Positions 1-8,380 of a stretch of DNA of 15,699 nucleotides are shown one piece after another. The translations under genes were made by a program, and so were the position numbers. This DNA is from Nitrospira sp. (GTDB taxonomy: Bacteria; Nitrospirota; Nitrospiria; Nitrospirales; Nitrospiraceae): positions 33,531-49,229 of the forward strand of contig JABMDG010000051.1 in the NCBI GenBank assembly GCA_015904045.1. The letters are read 5' to 3'. Position 1 is the first letter of the stretch. Every line of letters starts with the position of its first letter. Under the pieces are notes generated by a model that did no database searches, was not told the origin of the DNA, and saw only the letters and a list, made by a program, of their open reading frames with translations.

Positions 1-598
1 CGCTGAAGGACCCGCGGCGCCGGCCGAGTTGTTCGACCAGTCGCCGATTTACCGCATGGCGGGCTTCTTCGAATTGATTCGTGTCGAGCAGGCCGATGAC
101 GGAGCGCAGTTCCTGCGCGAGCCGGTTCTGCTCAGCCGGCCCGAACGAGGCCCCGTGAACTGGTTGGACGCGAAAGATGTCGACGATTTTCTTGCTGCTC
201 AACCCGGGCCGCCGCTGTGGACGCCGGCGCGGACTTTCACTGTAGGAGGCTTTGGCTGGTTTGGCCGATGCGGCTTCGGCGAACGTATAGATTTGCCCTT
301 CTTCGATATTCAATCCAAAGGCGGAGAGGAGGCCGCAGATGGTGGCGAACTCGGCAAAATAGTCATAGGCGACGATGGTCACATCGACGCGGCCGTCCTG
401 TTGTTCGGTGATCGAGAGTTCGCAGAGATGGTCCGGCGTCAGTTGGGCTGCCAGATGAATATGCCTCGCAATGGCGGTTGGATCGACTCGCCGGAAATAT
501 TCCTGATCCATCCGGCTGATAAAGTCGTGCAGAATGTCGGACGGGACGTCCTGGCAGTGAGATGTGACGGTCCGGAGTATCTGTTCACGGGAGTCCAT
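1..598 (-). CDS. glnE: GlnE AT-half protein with ACT domains, copy 1 (partial, runs off left edge)
   Basis: Reading the minus strand from an ATG at 598 gives 199 uninterrupted codons to the window edge. The product aligns along its whole visible length with the N-terminus of the complete copy at 2075-4342, roughly 70% identical by eye. It contains the first GlnD-like ACT domain (about residues 70-146: VTIVAYDY, then CGLLSAFGLNIEEGQIYTF, then KKIVDIFRVQP), interrupted by a basic insert (SPRRRPQRRPG, about 122-132). The visible end (RRRGSFS) lies just before where the second ACT domain begins. The catalytic nucleotidyltransferase part would lie beyond the edge, so whether this copy is intact cannot be judged. 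Its start sits 9 nt from a TATACT -10 box and has no Shine-Dalgarno sequence, suggesting a nearly leaderless mRNA. It is divergent from the truncated AR gene at 700. Seen: open frame and similarity. Inferred: glutamine-synthetase adenylylation. Confidence 0.85.
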   Translation of the reverse strand, partial: MDSREQILRTVTSHCQDVPSDILHDFISRMDQEYFRRVDPTAIARHIHLAAQLTPDHLCELSITEQQDGRVDVTIVAYDYFAEFATICGLLSAFGLNIEEGQIYTFAEAASAKPAKASYSESPRRRPQRRPGLSSKKIVDIFRVQPVHGASFGPAEQNRLAQELRSVIGLLDTNQFEEARHAVNRRLVEQLGRRRGSFS

Positions 599-699
599 TG
601 TAGCCGCAGTATACCCCAATGCCGTTCATTGTGTGAGAGGGAGCGCGCCAGTATAATGCCGCGCCATACGCAGAGCGTATGAAACACGAGGCGTAAACC
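599..699. promoter_or_regulatory. Divergent promoter region, copy 1
   Basis: On the plus strand TTGTGT (629-634), a 17-nt spacer and a perfect TATAAT (652-657) form a sigma-70-type promoter for the truncated AR gene. On the minus strand TATACT (608-613) lies 9 nt before the AT start at 598, with no good -35 match. The same arrangement with similar bases is present in copy 2 (4343-4408), so it predates the duplication. A GAGG Shine-Dalgarno at 688-691 precedes the GTG start at 700. Confidence 0.6.
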
Positions 700-1837
700 G
701 TGAAACGAAAGTCCGAGAAGACTGAGATCCCACAGTCACGGGCCGGGAGGCAGACCCCGGTCTTGCCGAGTGCGATGGCAGGGCCGGACCCGACACCGGT
801 CTTATTGGCGGAGGAACGGAGCCCCGAGCGGATCAGAGCCATTCTGTCGGCCTATGGGTTGAGGAATATTGAGCAAGCCGACCGTAATCTCGGCACGATG
901 GCGGGGGAACCGCATGAGCGGCGTCAGTTGGCCGAGATCCTCCCACAGCTGTTAGCGGCCGTCGCGCGGACGGCCGATCCCGATCAGGCACTCAATCATT
1001 GGGAGCGGCTGTTATCAAACGTGACCCGCTCATCCTTTCTGGACTATCTGCGCAGTTGGCCGCGCATGGTGGAGGTCCTCGCGACGATTTTTGGCAACAG
1101 CGATTCGCTGGCTTTTACGATCGTTCGCGATCCCATGCTGGTCTATTGGCTGGCTGAGGAATCTGTGCTCTCGAAGCCGGCAACCCGTGCCGACATCGAA
1201 CAGGCATTGCAGAAGCAGCTGGCCAGGTTGACGGTGAAGGAGTTGAAGCTGGATGTGTTGCGCCGGGTGCGGCGGCGAGAGATGTTGCGGATCGGTGTGC
1301 GCGACCTGCTGCGCCTGGCTGATGTGCCGGAGACCATGGCAGCCCTCTCCGATTTGGCCGGCGCCTTGATTCACGCGGCGTATCAAGTGGTGGATGCGGA
1401 CTTGCGCTCCCTCTACGGCGTTCCCATGCATAAGAACCGGCGGGGGAAGTGGGTGGAGACCGGCTTTGCCGTGATGGGGATGGGGAAACTTGGTGGTCAT
1501 GAGCTGAATTACAGTTCCGACGTCGATCTGATCTACGTCTACGCGTCCCATGAAGGAGAGACGAGAGCCCCGCGCGGAAAGTCAGCCGGGAAGCCGGCGG
1601 GTGTCGGTATTTCCAGCGAGGAATATTTTGAAATCCTCTCGCGCGAGCTGACCAAGGCGCTGGTCGAACAGACCAGAGAGGGGTACGTCTTTCGCGTGGA
1701 TCTGCGTCTGAGGGCCGAAGGGTCCGTCGGGCAGTTAGCCCGCTCGCTGACGGATTACAAAAAATATTACGAGACCAGAGGCATGGCGTGGGAACGATTG
1801 GCGCTCCTGAAAGCCTGGCCGGTGGCAGGGTCGATGG

Positions 1838-2002
1838 CGGTGGGGCGGGGCCCGCGCCCGCAGCGGCCTCGCCAAGGCGCTCGCCGCGCGCAACCTGCTG
1901 GAGGAGGCGCTCACGGAAGCCCGGGCGGCAGTGGCCTTCGAGGCTCCGGTGATCGCAATGTATTTCTTGGTGCTCATGCCGCCATCGAAGACAGCACCAT
2001 AG
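1838..2002 (+). other. G+C-rich TPR-like coding fragment at the break point
   Basis: Read in a frame different from the truncated AR gene, 1838-1948 gives ARARSGLAKALAARNLLEEA followed by LTEARAAVAFEAP, which fits the spacing of a tetratricopeptide repeat helix pair (small residues A/G/A, then EEAL, ending in a Pro). The frame ends at TAG 2000-2002. A hand count of about 100 bases here gives roughly 80% G+C, far above the flanking genes, and nearly all third codon positions are G or C. This looks like a remnant of a foreign or relocated gene joined to the AR gene. The TPR call is tentative because only one repeat is visible. Confidence 0.4.
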
Positions 2003-2030
2003 CCATTGGGCTCACTGTTATGGGAAAGCA

Positions 2031-2059
2031 TGAGCCGAATAGGAGTCGTATTCGGCTCA
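2031..2059 (-). terminator. Inverted repeat, possible terminator of the complete AT gene
   Basis: TGAGCCGAAT (2031-2040) and ATTCGGCTCA (2050-2059) form a perfect 10-bp stem with a 9-nt loop. The hairpin starts 15 nt beyond the stop codon of the minus-strand gene that ends at 2075, and it overlaps the end of the truncated AR frame. In the minus direction only a short T run follows (TGCTTTCCC), so it is a weak rho-independent terminator or an mRNA 3'-end stabiliser. Confidence 0.5.
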
Positions 2060-2074
2060 CGTAGAGGATTCGCC

Positions 2075-4342
2075 TCACACCTTCCCAAACGTCTTCTCAA
2101 AAAACTCCCTCGTCTGGGTCATGTGCTGTTCGATGTCGGTCTGGAGGTGCCGCGCGCCGGCTTTCCAGTCGTCGGTGGTGTAGCCGACGCGGCGGGCGAG
2201 GAAAATGAATTCGTCGGAATCCACCGGCGGGAGGACCCGATCCTTGGCGTTGCCCCGGACCATGCGGAGGCCGTCGATGAGCATGCGGATGAAGAAATAG
2301 GCCTTGCGCAGTTGCTCCCCGTCCTGCCGCGTCACGATCCGGCAGTCGACGAGGGCCGCCAGAGCCTGCATGGTGTTGGGGGTGCGTAAGACGGGGAGTT
2401 TCTGGCCATGCATGATTTGGAGGTATTGCACGGCGTATTCAATATCGACGATGCCGCCGGGGCTGTACTTAAGATTCACCGTGTCGCGCTCAACCGATTG
2501 CTTCAGCTGCTGCCGCCGCAAGTCGAGGGCTGTGGGGATGTCCCAGGGGGCGCCGCTGTAGACGTATCGGTCGCGATGCGCCTCGACTCGTTTGCCGAGG
2601 GCGGCATCTCCGGCCACGTACCGCAGCTTGATCAATGACTGTCGTTCAAACGGCGCGGCGAGTCCCGTTGCGCTGTAATAACTGGTGATTTCGTCGAATG
2701 GATTGACCAGAGAGCCTTTCCCTCCGTGAGGCCGCAGGCGCACGTCGAGATGGAAGATGCCTTCTTGTTTGGCTTCGATCCATTGCAGGAGTTCATGCCC
2801 CAGCCGCTCGAAGTATTCGCTATTGTCGATCGGCTGCTTGCCTCCGGTGCGGCCCGCGTCGCCATAGACAAACATCACTTCGATGTCGGAGGCATAGCCG
2901 AGTTCTTTGCCGCCGAACTTCCCCAGGCCAAGGATCGCGAAGGGACAGGGTTTCTTGTTCGCCAGGCGCGGCGGGCCGTAGACCTTGTTCAGCTTGGCTT
3001 GGCAGTCTTTCAGGCTTCGGTCCACGATCACATCGGCCAGCTGCGTCAGCGCCGCCGAAAAGTCGGCGAGAGCGATACCCGGCTCGACAATGTGCTTCAT
3101 GTCGACGCGAAACATTTCCCGATCTTTGAAACTGTTCAACGCCGCCTTGCGGGCATCGTCGGTCTTGGCCCGATTGACTGCACGATCCAGTTCTTTGCGG
3201 AGTGAGGACTGTGGAGTAAGGAGAGGGGCATCACGATAATCCTGCAGCAAGGGGAGCAGGTTGCCGTGCTGCCGGCGGAGAAAGTCCTCCCAGAGAAAAT
3301 CGCTGGCGCCCAGCAGGCGGGCGAGAATGGGGAAGGTTCTCTTGTCGCTCAGGACCGCCAAGGTCTGCTGCTGCGCTTTCCCTGTGGTCTCCTGCATGAT
3401 CAAGTCGAGAAACTGGTCGAACGCGTCGAGGGCTTTGGCGGGATCGGGGGCCCAGGTCAGGGCATGGGTGAACTGCTTGAGGAGGACGGCCGTCAGGCGC
3501 AGCTGCTGCTGATCGGTAGGATCGGTCAGCTTTTGGCCGAAACGGTTACGCACATGAAAGCGGTCGTGCAGTTTCGAGTCTTCCAGCTCGATTTGGGCTT
3601 TGGCGATGTACACGTTACGCATGGCCAGCGCATTGGCGAACGCGTAGAGAAAGGCCGGCGTGTCGTCCGATCGGATGTCCATGATGGTGTCCGTCGCCGA
3701 GCGGCTGTTGTCGAAGGTAATGTGCACCGGATGGAGCAGGCCGCTGAACGACCCGCGGCGCTTGCCGAGTTGTTCGACCAATTGCCGGTTCACGGTATGG
3801 CGGGCTTCCGCGAACTGGTTTGTGTCGAGCAAGCCGATGACAGATCGAAGTTCCTCTCCAAGCCGTGCCTGGTCAACCGGTTCGAACGACACACCGTGAA
3901 CCGGTTGTACGCGGAAGAGATCGACGATCTTCTTGCGGCTCAACCCGGCCCGTTCGGTCGGGCGCCGTCGCAGTCCGCCACGAGGTCTTTTGCCGGTCGA
4001 TGGAGACGCTGCATCCGTGAACGTGTAGATCTGGCCTTCGTCGATGTTCAGTCCGAAGGCGGACAGCAGCCCGCAGATGGTGGCGAACTCGGCGAAGTAG
4101 TCATACGCGACGATGGTAAGATCGAAATGTCCCCCGCTCTGTTCCGCAATCGCCAGTTCGCAGAGATTGTCCAGCGTCAGCCTGGCGGCGAGATGGATGT
4201 GCTCCGCGACCAACGTCGGCTCCACCCGCAGGAAATATTCTGGGTCCATTCGACTGAGGAAGTCGTTCACAATGTCGGCTGACACATCCTGACAGAGTGG
4301 CGTGATGGACCGAAGGATCTGTTCCTGGTGGGAGGCAGTCAT
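2075..4342 (-). CDS. glnE: Glutamine synthetase adenylyltransferase (AT) half with two N-terminal ACT domains
   Basis: A 755-residue protein. Residues ~72-146 and ~205-285 resemble the two ACT domains at the C-terminus of GlnD uridylyltransferase (second one: TIMDIRSDDTPAFLYAFANA, then IELEDSKLHDRFHV). The first carries an Arg-rich insert at ~116-131. A helical linker follows. Then comes the GlnE-type nucleotidyltransferase: GLGKFGGKELGYASDIEVMF (472-491), LDVRLRPHGGKGSL (532-545), and a helical domain starting GGIVDIEYAVQYLQ (629-642) to the end. These blocks fit the C-terminal (adenylylating) half of GlnE better than the N-terminal half. In E. coli both halves are one ~946-residue chain; here the AR half is the separate divergent gene at 4409. 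The second Asp of the usual SDxD pair is Glu488. No Shine-Dalgarno precedes ATG 4342; a TATACT box lies 10 nt upstream. The family call is firm; ACT-based glutamine sensing is inference. Confidence 0.88.
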   Translation of the reverse strand: MTASHQEQILRSITPLCQDVSADIVNDFLSRMDPEYFLRVEPTLVAEHIHLAARLTLDNLCELAIAEQSGGHFDLTIVAYDYFAEFATICGLLSAFGLNIDEGQIYTFTDAASPSTGKRPRGGLRRRPTERAGLSRKKIVDLFRVQPVHGVSFEPVDQARLGEELRSVIGLLDTNQFAEARHTVNRQLVEQLGKRRGSFSGLLHPVHITFDNSRSATDTIMDIRSDDTPAFLYAFANALAMRNVYIAKAQIELEDSKLHDRFHVRNRFGQKLTDPTDQQQLRLTAVLLKQFTHALTWAPDPAKALDAFDQFLDLIMQETTGKAQQQTLAVLSDKRTFPILARLLGASDFLWEDFLRRQHGNLLPLLQDYRDAPLLTPQSSLRKELDRAVNRAKTDDARKAALNSFKDREMFRVDMKHIVEPGIALADFSAALTQLADVIVDRSLKDCQAKLNKVYGPPRLANKKPCPFAILGLGKFGGKELGYASDIEVMFVYGDAGRTGGKQPIDNSEYFERLGHELLQWIEAKQEGIFHLDVRLRPHGGKGSLVNPFDEITSYYSATGLAAPFERQSLIKLRYVAGDAALGKRVEAHRDRYVYSGAPWDIPTALDLRRQQLKQSVERDTVNLKYSPGGIVDIEYAVQYLQIMHGQKLPVLRTPNTMQALAALVDCRIVTRQDGEQLRKAYFFIRMLIDGLRMVRGNAKDRVLPPVDSDEFIFLARRVGYTTDDWKAGARHLQTDIEQHMTQTREFFEKTFGKV

Positions 4343-4408
4343 GATATGCCGCAGTATACTCCATCCGCTTCATTGTGAGACAGGGACCACGTCAGTATAA
4401 TGCGCGCC
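4343..4408. promoter_or_regulatory. Divergent promoter region, copy 2
   Basis: On the plus strand TTGTGA (4373-4378), a 17-nt spacer and TATAAT (4396-4401) form a near-consensus sigma-70-type promoter. The expected transcription start falls at about 4408, right at ATG 4409. On the minus strand TATACT (4353-4358) lies 10 nt before ATG 4342; its -35 position would overlap the -35 of the opposite promoter. Both genes therefore appear to make leaderless or almost leaderless mRNAs from back-to-back promoters within 66 bp. The elements are conserved with copy 1. Confidence 0.65.
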
Positions 4409-6136
4409 ATGATGAGGCCAAAGGGATCTGCTTCCAACAGGTTTGACCGGACTTCGGCACCGTCGTCTCCTGTTCGGCCTGATCCGAAGCCGGTGTTGTT
4501 GGCGGTTGAGCCGGATTCCGCGCAGACCCAAGCCATCCTCTCGGCCTATGGGTTGAGACATATCGAGCAGGCCGATCGGAATCTCCAGGCTATGGCCGGC
4601 GAGCCGCATGAACGGTGTCAGTTGGCCGAGCTCTTGCCGCAGCTGTTGGAGGCCGTCGCCCGTACCGCCGACCCCGATCAGGCACTCAACCATTGGGAGC
4701 GCCTGTTGGCGAGTGTGGCCCGCACCACGATGGTCGACTATCTGCAACGCTCGCCGCACATCCTCGATCTGCTCTGTGCGATTTTCGGTAACAGCGATGC
4801 CCTGGCTTTCACCATCATTCGGGACCCCACGCTCGTCTATTGGCTGGATGAAGAAGATGTGTTGTCTAGGCCGCCGACGCGGAAGAGCATGGAAGCCGCG
4901 CTCCGCCGGAAGATCGGGCATCTGAAGACGAAGGATTTGCAACTCGATGTGCTGCGCCGGTTTCGCCGTCAGGCGATGTTGCTTATCGGGGTACGCGATC
5001 TGTTGCGCCGTGCCGCTGTGGCGGACACCACAGCCTCGTTATCCGATCTGGCCTCCCTGCTGATCCATGTGGCGTATGAAATTGTCGACGCCGATTTGCG
5101 TCGACAATATGGAGTGCCGATGCACAAGAATCGGCGGGGACGATGGGTGACCACCGGGTTCACGGTCATTGGGATGGGCAAACTTGGCGGACATGAACTG
5201 AACTACAGCTCCGACGTGGATATTTTGTACATCTATGAGTCACATGACGGAGAGACCCGAGCGCCGGGAAGACTTCAGGCGGACAAGCCCGCCGGGGTTG
5301 GGATTTCCAACGAAGAATATTTCGAGATTTTGGCCCGTGAACTGACGAAGACATTGGCCGAGCCGACGCGGGAAGGGTACATCTTTCGTGTCGATTTACG
5401 GTTGCGGGCCGAGGGATCGGTGGGCCAGCTGGCCCGCTCGCTCGACGGGTATCGGCAATACTGCTTCATGCGCGGCCAGGTGTGGGAGCGGCTGGCGTTG
5501 CTCAAGGCCTGGCCGGTGGCCGGCTCGCCGGAGGTTGGACAGAAGTTTCTGAAGATGGTGAAACCGTTCATCCTGGGGACAGCCGCCAAGCCGACGACCC
5601 TTACGGAAGCCCTGGCGGTGGTGGACGAGGTGCGAGCGGTCAAGGAGACGATCGACCGGCACATGGCTGAGCGAGGGCACGCGCGGCGCAACGTCAAGTT
5701 GGGTGTCGGCGGCATCCGTGAGATCGAATTTTTCGTGCAGACCGTGCAAGTGGTCGCGGGCAGGAACATGGCGGGCTTGGTGGATCGCAGCACGCTCAGA
5801 TCGTTGGACCGGTTTGTCCGATACAAGCTGATGTCCAAGCAGCTACGAGACGAGCTGACCGCGGCCTACCTGTTTCTCCGCGACGTGGAACACAAGCTGC
5901 AAATGGTCCACGATCTCCAGACCCATGCGTTGCCCGAAAATGGGGATGAGATGGAGCGGTGCGCGATCCGAGCGGGATACGGTGCAGGAGACCGAGCGAG
6001 TGCCACCGCCCGTTTTCGGGCCGACCACCAGCGCCATACGGAAATAGTCCGCCGGGCGTTCCTGTCGTTCTTTGCCGAACCCAAGACCTCGCCGATCCTG
6101 AAGGCGGCATTGCGGGCGATTACGGCAAAGGGCTGA
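4409..6136 (+). CDS. glnE: Glutamine synthetase adenylyl-removing (AR) half, stand-alone
   Basis: About 575 residues, corresponding to the N-terminal (deadenylylating) half of GlnE. Counting from the ATG at 4400, blocks are: a helical N-terminal region (AILSAYGLRHIEQADRNL, 45-62), the nucleotidyltransferase core GMGKLGGHELNYSSDVD (258-274) with both Asp residues (272, 274), VDLRLRAEGSVGQLARS (331-347), WERLALLKAWPVAGS (362-376), then the helical GlnD/GlnE domain GGIREIEFFVQTVQ (437-450) and AAYLFLRDVEHKLQMV (488-503). No second nucleotidyltransferase domain follows; the chain ends about where the E. coli AR half plus linker would. ATG 4400 overlaps the TATAAT box and cannot be the start of an mRNA made from it; ATG 4409 (or 4412) fits a leaderless transcript. 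Divergent from the AT half at 4342 and presumably acting with it to set glutamine synthetase activity. Confidence 0.88.
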   Translation: MMRPKGSASNRFDRTSAPSSPVRPDPKPVLLAVEPDSAQTQAILSAYGLRHIEQADRNLQAMAGEPHERCQLAELLPQLLEAVARTADPDQALNHWERLLASVARTTMVDYLQRSPHILDLLCAIFGNSDALAFTIIRDPTLVYWLDEEDVLSRPPTRKSMEAALRRKIGHLKTKDLQLDVLRRFRRQAMLLIGVRDLLRRAAVADTTASLSDLASLLIHVAYEIVDADLRRQYGVPMHKNRRGRWVTTGFTVIGMGKLGGHELNYSSDVDILYIYESHDGETRAPGRLQADKPAGVGISNEEYFEILARELTKTLAEPTREGYIFRVDLRLRAEGSVGQLARSLDGYRQYCFMRGQVWERLALLKAWPVAGSPEVGQKFLKMVKPFILGTAAKPTTLTEALAVVDEVRAVKETIDRHMAERGHARRNVKLGVGGIREIEFFVQTVQVVAGRNMAGLVDRSTLRSLDRFVRYKLMSKQLRDELTAAYLFLRDVEHKLQMVHDLQTHALPENGDEMERCAIRAGYGAGDRASATARFRADHQRHTEIVRRAFLSFFAEPKTSPILKAALRAITAKG

Positions 6137-6164
6137 GCGCCGCTTTGGGTGGGCGAGAAACACC

Positions 6165-6195
6165 AAGGCCCCGGCGGGATCACCGCCGGGGCCTT
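6165..6195. terminator. Strong bidirectional terminator hairpin
   Basis: AAGGCCCCGGCGG (6165-6177), loop GATCA, then CCGCCGGGGCCTT (6183-6195): a perfect 13-bp stem. It lies between the convergent stops of the AR gene (6136) and groEL (6244). Short T-containing tails follow on each side (TTCGTT on plus, GGTGTTTC on minus), so it can serve both genes. Confidence 0.8.
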
Positions 6196-6209
6196 CGTTG
6201 GAATCAGAT

Positions 6210-6243
6210 GGCTGTCAGCTGTTAGCTATCAGCCGTCAGCTTC
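6210..6243. repeat. Degenerate heptamer tandem repeat
   Basis: Five units with a 7-nt period fill the gap before the groEL stop codon: GGCTGTC, AGCTGTT, AGCTATC, AGCCGTC and AGCTTC(T), consensus AGCTRTC. No function is evident. It sits between the terminator and the groEL 3' end. Confidence 0.5.
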
Positions 6244-7899
<1,656 letters not shown>

Positions 7900-7921
7900 T
7901 TATAAGTTCTTAAGGTTCTAA

Positions 7922-7968
7922 AGTGTGAAGGTTAGGAAGTGCATCGATCCACTTTCCAACTTGCCAAT
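7922..7968. repeat. Inverted octamer-repeat element between groES and groEL
   Basis: Three 8-nt units of AGTKGGAA type (AGTGTGAA, GGTTAGGA, AGTGCATC, 7922-7945) face three units of the complementary type (GATCCACT, TTCCAACT, TGCCAATG, 7945-7968). The inner units pair well and the outer ones poorly, so the groES-groEL mRNA can fold an imperfect hairpin here. The same octamer family occurs around 11567-11701. Confidence 0.45.
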
Positions 7969-7982
7969 GTTGGCACGTGCCA
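7962..7982. other. Two overlapping perfect dyads just after groES
   Basis: TGCCAA-TG-TTGGCA (7962-7975) and the 12-bp palindrome TGGCACGTGCCA (7971-7982) share TGGCA, so only one of the two hairpins can form at a time. They lie immediately 3' of the groES stop codon, and could affect mRNA processing or stability between the two chaperonin genes. Function is unknown. Confidence 0.4.
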
Positions 7983-7984
7983 CA

Positions 7985-8284
7985 TTACGCCGTGAAGACT
8001 CCCAGGATGTCTTCTTCCTTGAGGATCAAGCAATCTTCGTCTTCGATGCGGAGCTTGGTGCCGGAGTACTTGTCGAACAAGACCTGGTCGCCAACCTTGA
8101 CGTTCTCGACCTTCTTGCCGACCGCCTGAATGATTCCACGCTGTGGCTTTTCTTTCGCTGAGTCCGGCACATAAATCCCGCCGGCGGTCCGTTCCAATTC
8201 TTCCGTATAGGTGACGAACACCCGTTCACCCAGGGGTTGGAATCCCTTGGCGACGTTCTTCTTCTCCTTCGCAGCTGTGCTCAT
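7985..8284 (-). CDS. groES: Co-chaperonin GroES (Hsp10)
   Basis: A 99-residue lid subunit of the GroEL chamber. The conserved blocks are FQPLGERVFVTYTEELERTA (with the mobile-loop region), GGIYVPDSAKEKPQRGIIQA, VGDQVLFDKYSGTKL and the C-terminal DCLILKEEDILGVF. A short Lys-rich extension (STAAKEKKNVAK) precedes the usual start of the fold. A strong Shine-Dalgarno, AGGAGGAGG (8292-8300 on the minus strand), lies 7 nt before ATG 8284. It is the first gene of a groES-groEL unit, with its own putative promoter near 8401-8432, and follows rpoH on the same strand. Confidence 0.97.
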   Translation of the reverse strand: MSTAAKEKKNVAKGFQPLGERVFVTYTEELERTAGGIYVPDSAKEKPQRGIIQAVGKKVENVKVGDQVLFDKYSGTKLRIEDEDCLILKEEDILGVFTA

Positions 8285-8380
8285 AACAGAACCTCCTCCT
8301 GATGAAAGTTAACCCGATGTTGTGAACGATGTGGAATTGGGCCTGCGTCCGACGACACTGGCGTGTTGACCCGGCAGAAG

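Larger units (their letters stand above)
700..2064 (+). pseudogene. Truncated GlnE AR-half gene, copy 1, with a foreign 3' tail
   Basis: The first ~378 codons match the AR-half protein at 4409-6136 from its N-terminal region to the block WERLALLKAWPVAGS, about 70% identical by eye. The nucleotidyltransferase motif GMGKLGGHELNYSSDVD and the later VDLRLRAEG block are both present. Similarity stops at about 1833. The remaining ~76 codons are a low-complexity Arg/Gly/Pro-rich tail read through unrelated DNA. The missing part in copy 2 is the ~200-residue helical domain with GGIREIEFFVQ. The start is taken at GTG 700, which has a GAGG site. The ATG used by copy 2 corresponds here to ATA (670-672 region). 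The promoter and catalytic residues survive, so a truncated protein might still be made, but loss of the helical domain argues for a decayed gene. Confidence 0.85.

Noticed and set aside
29..682. 217-codon plus-strand open frame
   Set aside because: It is antisense to the partial AT1 gene, whose minus-strand reading matches the complete copy at 2075-4342; the plus frame has no family resemblance other than mirroring the same DNA.
1939..1977. Minus-strand start MSTKKYIAITGAS, resembling the N-terminus of a short-chain dehydrogenase
   Set aside because: Only about a dozen residues fit, the Gly-rich motif does not continue, and no ribosome site is present. The opposite strand has the better coding signal.
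3266..4282. 338-codon plus-strand open frame
   Set aside because: Shadow of the AT2 gene; the minus strand has clear ACT and nucleotidyltransferase motifs.
4400..4408. ATG at 4400 as the start of the AR half
   Set aside because: It overlaps the TATAAT box that would transcribe the gene, so it would not be in the mRNA; ATG 4409 or 4412 is more likely.
7971..7985. Sigma-54 -24 box lookalike TGGCACG
   Set aside because: No TTGC at the -12 position on either strand, and it sits after a stop codon; it is better explained as part of a palindrome.
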